A stretch of DNA of 30,025 nucleotides from assembly GCA_964640525.1 (NCBI GenBank), contig CAZXGS010000046.1:1-30025 (forward strand), read 5' to 3'. Below are positions 1 through 9,070 of this stretch, one piece after another. Source of the DNA: SZAS-103 sp964640525 (GTDB lineage: Bacteria; Pseudomonadota; Gammaproteobacteria; Xanthomonadales; Xanthomonadaceae). How positions within the stretch are numbered: the first letter of the stretch is position 1; every line of letters begins with the position of its first letter. A model generated the notes under the pieces. That model was given only the letters and a program-made list of their open reading frames with translations. It had not been told where the DNA came from and ran no database searches. Made by a program: the position numbers and the translations under genes.

Positions 1-33
1 CCTCTCCCGCCGGGAGAGGGGTGGGGGTGAGGG
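1..33. repeat. REP-like palindromic intergenic repeat (cut by window edge)
   Basis: Bases 1-8 (CCTCTCCC) and 12-19 (GGGAGAGG) form a perfect 8-bp inverted repeat around GCC. A G-rich tail containing GGTGGGGGTGAGGG follows. Short palindromes of this composition are scattered between genes in Xanthomonadales genomes. The left end lies outside the window, so the full unit is not seen, and no second copy was noticed here. It may also act as a 3' end for the gene to the left. Confidence 0.55.
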
Positions 34-177
34 ACTGTCGTCGCCGTCGGCAGGCACCGCTGGCAGGCGAGGGCCTTTCCTCGTCCGCGCTTGGGGCAAC
101 CCCGAGCAGACGTGCTTCGGGCGCAGGCACTTGCCTCGGCTCGGGAAGGAATGCTTCGACGGGCCCGAGGCGCGCAC

Positions 178-3100
178 GTGGATGATCGCCTTTCCAGCCT
201 CTCCGCACCGTTTGTCCGCCGTCCGGTGGCGACCTGGCTGCTTACTTTCGGGGTCGCGTTGGCCGGGTTGATCGCGTTCTTCCTGCTGCCGGTCTCGCCG
301 CTGCCGCAGATCGACGTGCCCACGATCTGGATCTCCGCCGCGCTTCCCGGCGCCAGCCCGCAAACCATGGCCACCTCGGTCGCCACCCCTCTGGAGCGCC
401 AGCTCGGGCGCATCGCCGGGGTCACCGAAATGACCTCGTCGAGCACCCAGGGCAGCACCCGGATCGTGCTGCAGTTCGCCCTCTCGCGCGACATCGACGG
501 TGCCGCGCGCGATGTCCAGGCCGCCATCAACGCCGCGCGCGCGCAGTTGCCCAGCGGCATGCCCTCCAATCCCACGTATCGCAAGGCCAATCCTTCCGAC
601 CAGCCGATCCTGATCTTCACGATGACCAGCAAGACGCTCGATCGCGGCCAGATCTACGACGCCGCCTCGACCATCGTGGCGCAGAAGATCGCGCAAGTGG
701 AGGGCGTCGGCCAGGTCACGGTGGGCGGCGGTTCGCTGCCGGCGGTGCGGGTGGAGGCCAACCTCACCGCGCTCAACCACTACGGCATCGCGCTGGACAC
801 GGTGCGCACCGCGCTGGCCAATGGCAATGCCCATCGACCCAAGGGCTTCCTCGAACAGGGACAGCGCCACTGGATCCTGCAGAGCAATGACCAGGCCGAC
901 CAGGCGGCGCAGTACCGCGACCTGATCGTGGCGGTGCGCGACGGCCGCCCGGTGCGCCTGGCCGACGTGGCGCAGGTGCAGGACTCGGTCGAGGACGTGC
1001 GCAACATGGGCCTGGCCGATGGCGAGCCGGCCATCGTCCTGCAGGTGATCAAGCAGCCCAACGCCAACATCATCGACACCTGCGACCGCGTGCTGGCGCT
1101 GCTGCCGCAACTGCGCGCGTCGATCCCGGCCGACATGCAGTTGAACGTCGCCATCGAGCGCACCGGCACCATCCGCGCCTCGCTGCACAACGTGGAGACC
1201 ACGTTGTTGGTGGCGATCGCGCTGGTGATCGGGGTGGTGTTCGTGTTCCTGCGCGATGGACGTGCCACCCTGGTGCCGGCGGTGGCGGTGCCGGTCTCGC
1301 TGCTGGGCACGTTCGCGGTGATGTACCTGTGCGGCTACAGCCTGGACAACCTGTCACTGATGGCGCTGACCATCGCCACCGGTTTCGTGGTCGACGATGC
1401 AGTGGTGGTGCTGGAGAACATCACCCGCCACATCGAGGCCGGCATGCCGCGCCTGCGCGCGGTGCTGCAGGGCGCGCGCGAGGTCGGCTTCACGGTGCTG
1501 GCGATGAGCCTGTCGCTGGTCGCGGTGTTCATCCCGATCCTGCTGATGGACGGCATCGTCGGGCGCTACCTGCGGGTGTTCTCGGTGACCCTGTCGGTGG
1601 CGATCGGGGTGTCGTTGCTGGTTTCGCTCACCACCACGCCGATGATGTGCAGCAAGCTGCTGCGGGCGCATGCGCTGGACGGGCAGGGCCACGAACGCAA
1701 CCGCTTGCTGCGCTGGAGCGAACGCGGCTTCGATGCCATGCGTGGCCTGTACGAGCGTTCCCTGCGCGCGGCGCTGGCCGCGCCCGGGCTGGTGATGTTC
1801 GTGCTGCTGGTGACGGTGTGCCTGAATGTGTACCTGTACGTGATCGTGCCCAAGGGCCTGTTCCCCGCCGAGGACACCGGGCGTCTGATCGGCGGGGTGA
1901 TGACCGACCAGAGCACTTCGTTCCAGTCGATGTCGGCCAAGGTCACGCGGCTGATGAAGGTCATCAAGGCCGACCCGGCGGTGGACACCGTGGTCGGATT
2001 CGCCGGCCAGGGCCACAGCTTCATGTTCATCGCGCTCAAACCGCTGGCGCAACGCCGGTTGTCCACCGACCAGGTGATCGCACGCCTGCGCCCGAAGCTG
2101 TCCGGCGAGCCTGGCGCGCAGATGTTCTTGCGTGCCGCGCAGGACATCCGCACCGGCGGCCGGCAGAGCAACTCCACCTACCAGTACACCCTGCAGAGCG
2201 ACAGCCTGGCCGACCTGCGTACCTGGGGGCCGAAGGTGGCCGAGGCGCTCAAGCAGGCGCCGGGTCTTGAGGACGTCAATTCCGACCAGCAGGAGCGCGG
2301 CCTGGAGACCGCGCTCACATTCGATCGCGCGGCGATGGCGAGGCTGGGGATCACCACCGCGCAGGTGGATTCGACCCTGGGCGATGCGTTCGGGCAACGC
2401 CAGGTCGCCACCATCTACAACGCGCTCAACCAGTACCACGTGGTGATGGAAGTGGCGCCCCAGTTCCTGCGCAACCCGGAAACCCTGCGTCAGATTTATG
2501 TGCAGAACAAGGCCGGCGCCATGGTGCCGCTGACGGCGTTCGCCAGCTTCGGGCCCGGCACCACGCCGGTGTCGGTGCAGCACCAGGGGCAATTCGCCGC
2601 GGTCACGATTTCGTTCAATCTCGCCGACGGCGTGAGCCTGGGCCAGGCCGCGGCGGCCATCGACCATGCCATGGCCGGGATCGGCGTGCCGGCGTCCATC
2701 CACGGCGCGTTCGCCGGCACCGCGGCGACCTTTCAGCAATCCAGCGGCACCCAGCCGTGGCTGATCCTGGCCGCGTTGCTGGCGGTGTACATCGTGCTCG
2801 GCGTGCTCTACGAGAGCTACGTGCACCCGCTGACCATCCTGTCCACGCTGCCCTCGGCCGGGGTCGGCGCGCTGCTGGCGCTGCTGGCCTTCCACATGGA
2901 GTTTTCCATCATCGCGTTGATCGGCGTGCTGCTGCTGGTTGGCATCGTCAAGAAGAACGCGATCATGATGATCGACTTCGCGCTGGACGCCGAGCGCCGC
3001 CACGGCATGGATCCGCGCGATGCGATCTTCGCCGCCTGTTCGCTGCGTTTCAGGCCGATCATGATGACCACGGTGGCGGCCATGCTCGGCGCGCTGCCGC

Positions 3101-3312
3101 TGGCGCTGGGCTTCGGCGAGGGTGCGCAGATGCGCCGGCCGCTGGGCGTGGCGATCCTCGGCGGGCTGGCGGTGAGCCAGTTGCTGACCCTGTTCACCAC
3201 CCCGGTGGTGTACCTGTACCTGGATCGTTTCCGGCTGTGGGCGCGGCGGCGCTGGCGCATGGGTCAGGACGCCACGCCCGCGACTGGCGATGCGGGCGCG
3301 AGCTCGCCGTGA
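178..3312 (+). CDS. RND efflux pump permease, MdtB/MdtC-like (HAE1 family)
   Basis: Inner-membrane proton antiporter subunit of a tripartite multidrug efflux pump. From the chosen GTG start it is 1044 aa, the usual size of MdtB/MdtC. The N-terminus (LSAPFVRRPVATWLLTFG) is the cytoplasmic helix and first membrane span of the family, followed by a large periplasmic loop and the second set of spans near residues 860-1020. The proton-relay residues are present: the Asp pair D406-D407 in GFVVDDAVVV (TM4) and K926 in GIVKKNAIMMIDFA (TM10). The frame is open back to TTG 91 and has an ATG at 151. GTG 178 is preferred because GAGG at 167-170 is well spaced and the conserved N-terminus begins just after it. 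No membrane-fusion or outer-membrane partner is in view; these may lie to the left. The substrate cannot be told from sequence. Confidence 0.93.
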   Translation: MDDRLSSLSAPFVRRPVATWLLTFGVALAGLIAFFLLPVSPLPQIDVPTIWISAALPGASPQTMATSVATPLERQLGRIAGVTEMTSSSTQGSTRIVLQFALSRDIDGAARDVQAAINAARAQLPSGMPSNPTYRKANPSDQPILIFTMTSKTLDRGQIYDAASTIVAQKIAQVEGVGQVTVGGGSLPAVRVEANLTALNHYGIALDTVRTALANGNAHRPKGFLEQGQRHWILQSNDQADQAAQYRDLIVAVRDGRPVRLADVAQVQDSVEDVRNMGLADGEPAIVLQVIKQPNANIIDTCDRVLALLPQLRASIPADMQLNVAIERTGTIRASLHNVETTLLVAIALVIGVVFVFLRDGRATLVPAVAVPVSLLGTFAVMYLCGYSLDNLSLMALTIATGFVVDDAVVVLENITRHIEAGMPRLRAVLQGAREVGFTVLAMSLSLVAVFIPILLMDGIVGRYLRVFSVTLSVAIGVSLLVSLTTTPMMCSKLLRAHALDGQGHERNRLLRWSERGFDAMRGLYERSLRAALAAPGLVMFVLLVTVCLNVYLYVIVPKGLFPAEDTGRLIGGVMTDQSTSFQSMSAKVTRLMKVIKADPAVDTVVGFAGQGHSFMFIALKPLAQRRLSTDQVIARLRPKLSGEPGAQMFLRAAQDIRTGGRQSNSTYQYTLQSDSLADLRTWGPKVAEALKQAPGLEDVNSDQQERGLETALTFDRAAMARLGITTAQVDSTLGDAFGQRQVATIYNALNQYHVVMEVAPQFLRNPETLRQIYVQNKAGAMVPLTAFASFGPGTTPVSVQHQGQFAAVTISFNLADGVSLGQAAAAIDHAMAGIGVPASIHGAFAGTAATFQQSSGTQPWLILAALLAVYIVLGVLYESYVHPLTILSTLPSAGVGALLALLAFHMEFSIIALIGVLLLVGIVKKNAIMMIDFALDAERRHGMDPRDAIFAACSLRFRPIMMTTVAAMLGALPLALGFGEGAQMRRPLGVAILGGLAVSQLLTLFTTPVVYLYLDRFRLWARRRWRMGQDATPATGDAGASSP

Positions 3313-3320
3313 CCGGCATG

Positions 3321-3346
3321 ACCGTCGCGCCGATGCGCGTCACGGT
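3321..3346. terminator. Imperfect hairpin after the RND gene
   Basis: ACCGTCGCGC (3321-3330) pairs with GCGCG plus ACGGT (3335-3339, 3342-3346), with a 2-base TC bulge and a CGAT loop. It starts 9 bases after the RND stop codon. There is no T-run, so it is a weak terminator or an mRNA 3' stabiliser at best. Confidence 0.3.
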
Positions 3347-3419
3347 GTCCGGCGCGGCAGCGGAACTTGCGGCGAGGCGCCCGGTCTGATGTCTGGTCAA
3401 TCAACTCTAAGTCATTGAT

Positions 3420-3448
3420 TTGTAGGGGTCGCACATGAACGCTATACT
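3420..3448 (+). promoter_or_regulatory. Candidate sigma-70 promoter for PEP carboxykinase
   Basis: TTGTAG (3420-3425) and TATACT (3443-3448) are separated by exactly 17 bases. A 6-bp inverted repeat, AATCAA (3399-3404) and TTGATT (3415-3420), overlaps the upstream edge and could be an operator. The -10 box lies inside the longest possible reading frame of the downstream gene (ATG 3435), which bears on where translation starts. Confidence 0.5.
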
Positions 3449-3524
3449 TTCGCGTCCGGTCGTGCGGCATGCCGCCGACCCTCATTCTTCTTCCACTCCT
3501 GGCCCTGGCCAGCATATCCACACC

Positions 3525-5276
3525 ATGCCCAGCCAACTCGAAGCGCTCAACACGTGGGTCGATGAAGTCGCCAAGCTGACCCAGCCCGACCACATCCACT
3601 GGTGCGACGGCACCGATGCCGAAGCCCGCCAGCTCAATGACCTGATGGTCGAACGCGGTGACCTGATCCCGCTCAACGAGAAGACCCATCCGAACTGCTT
3701 CCTGCACCGGTCCAGCAAGTCGGACGTCGCGCGGGTGGAGCACCTGACCTTCGTGTGCACCTCCGAGCGCGAGGACGCCGGCCCCAACAACCACTGGATG
3801 GCCCCGGCGCAGGCGCACGCGAAGATGGACGCGCTGTTCGCCGGCTGCATGAAGGGGCGGACCATGTACGTCATCCCGTACTGCATGGGTCCGATCGAGT
3901 CGCCGATCAGCCGCTGCGGCGTGGAGATCACCGACAGCCCCTACGTGGTCGCCAACATGCGCATCATGACCCGCATGGGCGCGCCGGCGCTGGCGCGGAT
4001 CGAGCGTGAAGGCACCTTCGTCAAGGGCCTGCATTCCACCGGCGAGCTCGACCCCGAGCGCCGCTTCATCATGCACTTCCCGGAGGAGCTGACGATCAAG
4101 TCATTCGGCTCCGGCTACGGCGGCAACGCCCTGCTGGGCAAGAAGTGCCACGCCCTGCGGATCGCCAGCTATCAGGCGCGCAGCGAGGGCTGGCTGGCCG
4201 AGCACATGCTGATCGTGGGCATCGAGAACCCGCAGGGCCAGACCCATTACGTCGCCGCCGCGTTCCCCTCGGCCTGCGGCAAGACCAACCTGGCCATGCT
4301 GATTCCACCGGAGGGCTATCGACAGGCCGGCTGGAAGGTGTGGACGGTGGGCGATGACATCTGCTGGATGACCCCGGGTGAGGACGGGCGCCTGTGGGCG
4401 ATCAATCCGGAAGCCGGCTTCTTCGGCGTGGCCCCCGGCACCTCGGCCAAGACCAACCCGAACGCGCTGGCGATGCTCGGCCACGACACCATTTTCACCA
4501 ACGTCGGCGTCACCGCCGACAACAACCCCTGGTGGGAAGGGCTGCCCGACGGCAACCCGGTCAAGGACTGGCAGGGCAACGACTACAAGCCCGGCAACGG
4601 CCCGGCGGCGCATCCGAATTCGCGTTTCACGGTGAGCGCGCGCCAGTGCGCCAGCTACTCGCCGCACACCGAGGACGCCCGCGGCGTGCCGATCAGCGCG
4701 ATCGTGTTCGGCGGCCGCCGCGAGTCGCTGGTGCCGCTGGTGTTCCAGGCCCGCGACTGGACCCACGGCGTGCTGGTGGGTGCGGCGATGGCCTCGGAGA
4801 CCACTGCGGCGGCGACCGGCGCGGTCGGCGTGGTGCGTCGCGACCCGATGGCGATGAAGCCGTTCTGCGGCTACAACTACGGCGACTACTTCGCGCACTG
4901 GCTGTCGTTCGACAAGCCCGGTGCGAAGCTGCCGCAGGTGTTCCACGTCAACTGGTTCCGCAAGGGGTCGGACGGCAAGTTCCTGTGGCCGGGATTCGGC
5001 GACAACCTGCGCGTGCTGGAGTGGATCCTCAACCGCGTGGACGGCAAGGCCGGTGCGCAGGAAACCCCGATCGGCAACCTGCCGCGCGCGCAGGACCTGG
5101 ACGTTTCCGGGCTGGGTCTGGACGACCACCACGTCGCCGAACTGCTGCAGGTGGATGCCGACGGCTGGAAGCGCGAGGTCGGCGAGATCGGCGCCTATCT
5201 GGACAGCTATGGTGAGCGCGCCCCGGCGGCGCTCAAGCGCGAGCAGCAGAAGATTGCCGATGCGCTGAACGGCTGA
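3525..5276 (+). CDS. pckG: Phosphoenolpyruvate carboxykinase (GTP)
   Basis: Converts oxaloacetate and GTP to phosphoenolpyruvate, GDP and CO2, the entry step of gluconeogenesis, in the cytosol. The GTP-type hallmarks are present: the P-loop with catalytic cysteine PSACGKTNLAM (C251), kinase-2 motif VGDDICWM, the stretch GSGYGGNALLGKKCHALR, the GGRRESLVPLVF loop and NWFRKGSDGKFLWPGFGDN. The 583-aa product starting MPSQLEALNTWVDEV begins where family similarity begins. An in-frame ATG at 3435 would add 30 residues rich in Pro, Ser and His that I do not recognise. It has a fair AGGGG site, but it sits 8 bases upstream of a good -10 box, so 3525 is preferred even though it has no clear Shine-Dalgarno. 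The ATP-dependent PckA family is excluded by the motifs. The function is firm; only the start is uncertain. Confidence 0.95.
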   Translation: MPSQLEALNTWVDEVAKLTQPDHIHWCDGTDAEARQLNDLMVERGDLIPLNEKTHPNCFLHRSSKSDVARVEHLTFVCTSEREDAGPNNHWMAPAQAHAKMDALFAGCMKGRTMYVIPYCMGPIESPISRCGVEITDSPYVVANMRIMTRMGAPALARIEREGTFVKGLHSTGELDPERRFIMHFPEELTIKSFGSGYGGNALLGKKCHALRIASYQARSEGWLAEHMLIVGIENPQGQTHYVAAAFPSACGKTNLAMLIPPEGYRQAGWKVWTVGDDICWMTPGEDGRLWAINPEAGFFGVAPGTSAKTNPNALAMLGHDTIFTNVGVTADNNPWWEGLPDGNPVKDWQGNDYKPGNGPAAHPNSRFTVSARQCASYSPHTEDARGVPISAIVFGGRRESLVPLVFQARDWTHGVLVGAAMASETTAAATGAVGVVRRDPMAMKPFCGYNYGDYFAHWLSFDKPGAKLPQVFHVNWFRKGSDGKFLWPGFGDNLRVLEWILNRVDGKAGAQETPIGNLPRAQDLDVSGLGLDDHHVAELLQVDADGWKREVGEIGAYLDSYGERAPAALKREQQKIADALNG

Positions 5277-5281
5277 TTCCT

Positions 5282-5301
5282 GCGGCCGGGTATTCGGCCG
5301 C
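5282..5301. terminator. Shared hairpin between convergent genes
   Basis: GCGGCCG (5282-5288) and CGGCCGC (5295-5301) form a perfect 7-bp stem with loop GGTATT. It fills the 25-base gap between the pckG stop and the stop of the minus-strand sulfotransferase. There is no T-run on either strand, so termination is inferred from position and stem strength. Confidence 0.45.
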
Positions 5302-7002
5302 TCACAGCTTCAGGTCGGCGGTCGCCTCGCGCATGTCCTGCGCGACGACCGCCTCCAGCCGTGGCAGGATCGGCCGCAGGGCATCGGCATAGTGTTGCCA
5401 GCGGCCGATGCTGCGGGCGTGGATGCCCTCGCGAACCTGATGCCGGCTGGCGCTGGCGACGAAGCCCTTGCGCTGGGCGAAGTCCAGCACCTGCGGGCTC
5501 CAGTCCACGCCGATGCTCGCCAGCAAGCGCCGCAGCTCGGCTTCCGGATTGGCCACCAGGCGCTCGTAGCGCACCTCGACCAGCCGATCCGGAATCGCCT
5601 GGCGCCAGTGCCGCATCAATATCCGGTGCTGCTCGATGCGATGGGCGATGTGCTCCAGGTGAAGCGACCAGTCGATCTTCGCGAAATGCGTGGCCCAGCA
5701 CGACCACGCCACATCGCGCGGGTCGCGCAGTGTGTGGACGATGATGGCGTGTGGAAAGGCGAGCTTCAGCCAGCCGACGAACATGTAATTGTCGGGCAGC
5801 TTGTCCACGATCCGCTGGCAGGGACGCGAAACCGCCTGACGCTGCAGGCGCTCTTCGAGGCGCTGCAGATGCCAATGCGCCGCGGCGGTGACTGCGTCGG
5901 CGGTCAACTGTCCGGGCAGGCCACCGCAAGCCGCGAGCGCCTGCAGCAGGCCAAGCCGGCTGAAGGTCTGTTCGCCCACTCCGACGATGGCTGGGTGCGC
6001 GGCGAGCATGCGTTCCAGCAGGGTCGTACCGGAGCGCGGCAGCCCGATCACGAACAGCGGACGATGGTCATGGCTGCCGGCCGTGCGCAGGCGGTCGAAC
6101 AAGTCCGGCGCATACGCGCGGATGGCGAACGCGACTTCTTCTTCATGCAGGCCCGGATCGTAGCGCTGCTGCGGCGGCAGGCAGCTCGCCTTGGTGGCGT
6201 TCATTGATGCCACGTGCGTGGCCGCAACGTCGAATTCGCCGGCGCGTTCGTGATGATTGGCCAGTGCATCGTGGAGCAGGGCGCGGAATTCCGGGTCGGG
6301 CTCGCGAGACAGTCGCGCGGTCAGGCGCGTGCGTAGCGCAGGATCCAGCGGTTCGCGCATCGCCTGTGCCAATTCGGCGAGCGCGCCGGAATCGTCCGGC
6401 GCGATCTGCAAGGCGCGTGAGAACAAGGTGCGTCCGGCCTCGCGATCGCCGCGACTCACCGCAAGGCGCCCCGCCTCCACCGGCCCCAACGGGTCGCCAG
6501 GTTGCATCGTCATGTAGCGGCGCCATGCCGTTTCGGCCTCTTCCAGGTGTTCGGCGACACGCAGGACCTGCGCGTACTGACACAGCAGGTCGGCATTGTT
6601 CGGGTGGCGATCGGTCAGCGTGCGCAGGATGCGTACGGCCAGATCCTTCTGGTCGGCCTGCCAAAGCAGTCGCAAACTGCCCTGGCGCGAGGCGACCTGC
6701 GGTTCCAGCGCCAGCGCACGGTCGAGCAGTTTGATCGATGCATCCACGTCATCGACCAACAGCAGGGCACGCGCCCAGCCAACCATCACGCCGGTATCGC
6801 CGACCAGATGCGCGGCGGAGTTCTGGTAGCAGCGCACGGCGTCGTGCGGTCGGCCGGCGATCTGCAACACGCTGGCGGTGACATGCAACAGGTTGGCGCT
6901 GGCCGGATTTTTGGCTTGCGCACGCTCCAGGTAGGGGAGTGCCCTGGCATGCTGGCCAGCCTGCGCCAGGCGCATGCCAATGGATTCGTCGTCTGAGTGC
7001 AT
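5302..7002 (-). CDS. TPR-repeat sulfotransferase (tandem copy 1)
   Basis: A 566-aa two-part protein. Roughly residues 1-300 are helical repeats of TPR type (for example LLDRALALEP, FSRALQIAPDD). Residues 315-550 are a PAPS-dependent sulfotransferase domain. The 5'-phosphosulfate loop is GLPRSGTTLLERML (L321 onward), and the 3'-phosphate motif is LRDPRDVAWSCW (L425 onward). A conserved SIGRWQHYADAL lies near the C-terminus. There is no signal peptide, so it should act in the cytoplasm, moving sulfate from PAPS to an unknown acceptor; TPR arms usually bind a peptide or protein partner. It lies 30 bases downstream of the neighbouring paralogue on the same strand and is probably co-transcribed. 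The motif spacing (104 residues) equals that of the neighbour, pointing to a tandem duplication. The acceptor is unknown. Confidence 0.9.
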   Translation of the reverse strand: MHSDDESIGMRLAQAGQHARALPYLERAQAKNPASANLLHVTASVLQIAGRPHDAVRCYQNSAAHLVGDTGVMVGWARALLLVDDVDASIKLLDRALALEPQVASRQGSLRLLWQADQKDLAVRILRTLTDRHPNNADLLCQYAQVLRVAEHLEEAETAWRRYMTMQPGDPLGPVEAGRLAVSRGDREAGRTLFSRALQIAPDDSGALAELAQAMREPLDPALRTRLTARLSREPDPEFRALLHDALANHHERAGEFDVAATHVASMNATKASCLPPQQRYDPGLHEEEVAFAIRAYAPDLFDRLRTAGSHDHRPLFVIGLPRSGTTLLERMLAAHPAIVGVGEQTFSRLGLLQALAACGGLPGQLTADAVTAAAHWHLQRLEERLQRQAVSRPCQRIVDKLPDNYMFVGWLKLAFPHAIIVHTLRDPRDVAWSCWATHFAKIDWSLHLEHIAHRIEQHRILMRHWRQAIPDRLVEVRYERLVANPEAELRRLLASIGVDWSPQVLDFAQRKGFVASASRHQVREGIHARSIGRWQHYADALRPILPRLEAVVAQDMREATADLKL

Positions 7003-7032
7003 GGGGCTGGGACTGGTCGATGCGCGCGGATT

Positions 7033-8748
7033 CTAGCGCTCGATTGAACTCTGGGAGTGTGCGGGCAACTCGTCGGCATCCGCTGCGGCAACCGCGACCA
7101 TCCGCGGCAGCACGGCATGCAGGGTATCCCGGTAGTTGCGCCAGCGGCCGATGCTGCGGTCATGCAAGCGTTCGCGGACCTGCAGGCGGCTGGCGCTGCC
7201 GACGAAACCGCCGTGCGTCGCAGGCTCCAGCACCTGCGGATCCCAGTCCATTCCGATGGATGCCAGCACGCGGCGCAGCGTCGGTTCGGGTGTGGTGATC
7301 AGGTCCTCGTAGCGCAGCTCGATCAAATCCATGTGCGGAAGGCGTCGCCAATGTCGCATCAGGATCCGGTGTTGCTCGATGCGTCCGGCAATGTGGTCCA
7401 GGCTATGTGCCCATGGCACCTCGGCGAACTGCGTGAACCAGCAGGAAATCGCCACGTCGCGCGGGTCGCGCAGGCAATGGATGATGCTGGCACGCGGAAA
7501 GGCCAGCCGCAGCCATCCGGCCAACAGGTAATTGTCGGGCATCTTGTCGATGATCCGCGCCGCAGCCTCGTCCAGGCCGAGCCGCCGCAGACGGTCTGCC
7601 AGGCGTGCCAGGTGTCGGCCCGAGGCGTGCGCGATGACTGCGGGCGTCAACGTGGCAGGCGTGCCGCCACTGGCCTGCAGAGCCAGGCGCATGGCCTCCA
7701 CGGCGAAGGATTGCTCGCCCACGCCGGCGATCTGCGGATGTGCGGCCAGCATGCGCTCGAGCAGCGTGGTTCCCGATCGCGGCAACCCGATCACGAATAC
7801 CAGGCGTTGATCCGCGTTGCCCGCATCGCGCAGACGCAGGACGACTTCGTCGTTCCATTGCGTGGCGATCGCACTGATCTGGTCGCGATGGCGCCATGGC
7901 AGGTAGCGCCGCTTCGCCGGCGTCAGGGCGCTCATCAGGGTGTTGGCGATGCCGGCATGTCGGGCCGCGACGAGGTATTCGCCTTCGCGATCCAGACAGC
8001 GCGCCAGCGTCGCGTGCAGCCCCGCCAGTGCCTTGGGTTCGTGCACGCGTCGGCACGCGCTGGTGATGGTCTCGAGCAGATGGGTCTGCACGCGCCAGCC
8101 ATCGACCTGGGCCAGCTCGAACAACGCCGCCGGGTAGTCTGGCACCTGGGCCAAGCCGTCCAGGAAATGCTGGCGCGCAGCTTCCACCCGACCTTGCGCG
8201 ATGGCGAGGCGTCCGAGCTCGACGTGCGCGAAGGGATCCGCCGGACGCAGCCGCACCAGTCGAGCCAGTGCCTGCCGCGCCTCGGCGATGCGTTCGGCAT
8301 CGACCAGCGCGGTGGCGAACTGGCGCAGCACGCCTGGGTGGTCGGCAAGCCGCTCGTGCATGAATTCGAGAATTCGGCAGCGCTGGTCGACGTCCCCGAC
8401 CTGCTCCAGGAGCGCTGCCACCGGTCCGCCCGCGTCACCAAGGGCGGCACAGGCCATGCAGACGCGGGTGAGCAGGTCCGTCGCCGAAACGGCATCCCCT
8501 GCCTGCAGCAGCGCCTGCGCCCAGGCCAGGCAGACGTCCGATGCTCCACCGAGCGCTGGAAGGATCCGGCGATACACTTGCGCGGTCGCATCGGGTTGCT
8601 TCATCGCCAACAGTACGCTGGCCAAGGGCACCAGAGCCGCTGGATCGCCCGGCTGATCCAGGGCCGCGCGCTCGAACCGCTCCAGCGCCTCGGGCCAGCG
8701 ACCGGCGCGTAACAAGTGCATGCCTGCGGCGATATCTGGCGAGGGCAT
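7033..8748 (-). CDS. TPR-repeat sulfotransferase (tandem copy 2)
   Basis: A 571-aa paralogue of the gene just downstream. TPR-like helices fill the N-terminal half (RFERAALDQPGDPAALVP and others). The C-terminal sulfotransferase domain has GLPRSGTTLLERML (L322 onward), LRDPRDVAISCW (L426 onward) and a terminal SIGRWRNYRDTL. The frame is open a further 127 codons upstream, but that part is Arg/Cys-rich, has no TPR character and crosses a candidate promoter. The start MPSPDIAAGMHLLRAG at 8748 matches the neighbour's start (MHSDDESIGMRLAQAG), so it is preferred, although no clear ribosome site is seen. It is the first gene of a two-gene unit divergent from the TonB-dependent receptor. The enzymatic class is firm; the substrate is unknown. 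Confidence 0.9.
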   Translation of the reverse strand: MPSPDIAAGMHLLRAGRWPEALERFERAALDQPGDPAALVPLASVLLAMKQPDATAQVYRRILPALGGASDVCLAWAQALLQAGDAVSATDLLTRVCMACAALGDAGGPVAALLEQVGDVDQRCRILEFMHERLADHPGVLRQFATALVDAERIAEARQALARLVRLRPADPFAHVELGRLAIAQGRVEAARQHFLDGLAQVPDYPAALFELAQVDGWRVQTHLLETITSACRRVHEPKALAGLHATLARCLDREGEYLVAARHAGIANTLMSALTPAKRRYLPWRHRDQISAIATQWNDEVVLRLRDAGNADQRLVFVIGLPRSGTTLLERMLAAHPQIAGVGEQSFAVEAMRLALQASGGTPATLTPAVIAHASGRHLARLADRLRRLGLDEAAARIIDKMPDNYLLAGWLRLAFPRASIIHCLRDPRDVAISCWFTQFAEVPWAHSLDHIAGRIEQHRILMRHWRRLPHMDLIELRYEDLITTPEPTLRRVLASIGMDWDPQVLEPATHGGFVGSASRLQVRERLHDRSIGRWRNYRDTLHAVLPRMVAVAAADADELPAHSQSSIER

Positions 8749-8776
8749 GCAATGGGGTCGGCCAGGGGGGCGCCTC

Positions 8777-8805
8777 ATCCTAGGTGGCGGGGAAAAACGG
8801 CACAA
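8777..8805 (-). promoter_or_regulatory. Candidate promoter of the sulfotransferase pair
   Basis: On the minus strand TTGTGC (8805-8800) and TAGGAT (8782-8777) are 17 bases apart, and initiation would fall about 20 bases before ATG 8748. The hexamers are only moderate matches. The site would exclude the longer upstream starts. Confidence 0.35.
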
Positions 8806-9036
8806 GCCGACCGCCGTCCGCCGGGCTTGAGCGGCCTTGGATGCGCCGACTGCCGCCGTCGCCAGGCAGTGCCCACGGCAGGCGCAAGGCAGGGGAAGGG
8901 AGCGCCAACGCGCGCAGTGGAGGGCGTCAACAGGGCTTCTCGCTGCGCCGCAGCATGGCGTGGACGTCCATTCCTTTCGATAAATCCGTTGTGCATCATC
9001 AAGTTGCATTGCTTTCAAGGGCCGCGTTGCGCGGTA
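8806..9036. other. Divergent intergenic region, no gene seen
   Basis: This is the upstream part of the 455-base gap between the sulfotransferase pair and the TonB-dependent receptor. Short frames exist on both strands but none has a ribosome site or a recognisable product. Base composition becomes clearly more AT-rich from about 8970 (TTCCTTTCGATAAATCC), as expected of a regulatory region. No strong inverted repeat was noticed before the receptor leader. Confidence 0.5.
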
Positions 9037-9065
9037 TTTCCTTTTCGTTAAAACTTCGCTAGTAT
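9037..9065 (+). promoter_or_regulatory. Weak candidate promoter for the TonB-dependent receptor
   Basis: TAGTAT (9060-9065) lies in the most AT-rich part of the gap, with TTTCCT (9037-9042) 17 bases upstream. Both match the sigma-70 consensus only partly. Initiation here would start the transcript at about 9072, just at the first hairpin of the leader. Confidence 0.3.
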
Positions 9066-9070
9066 TCCGT

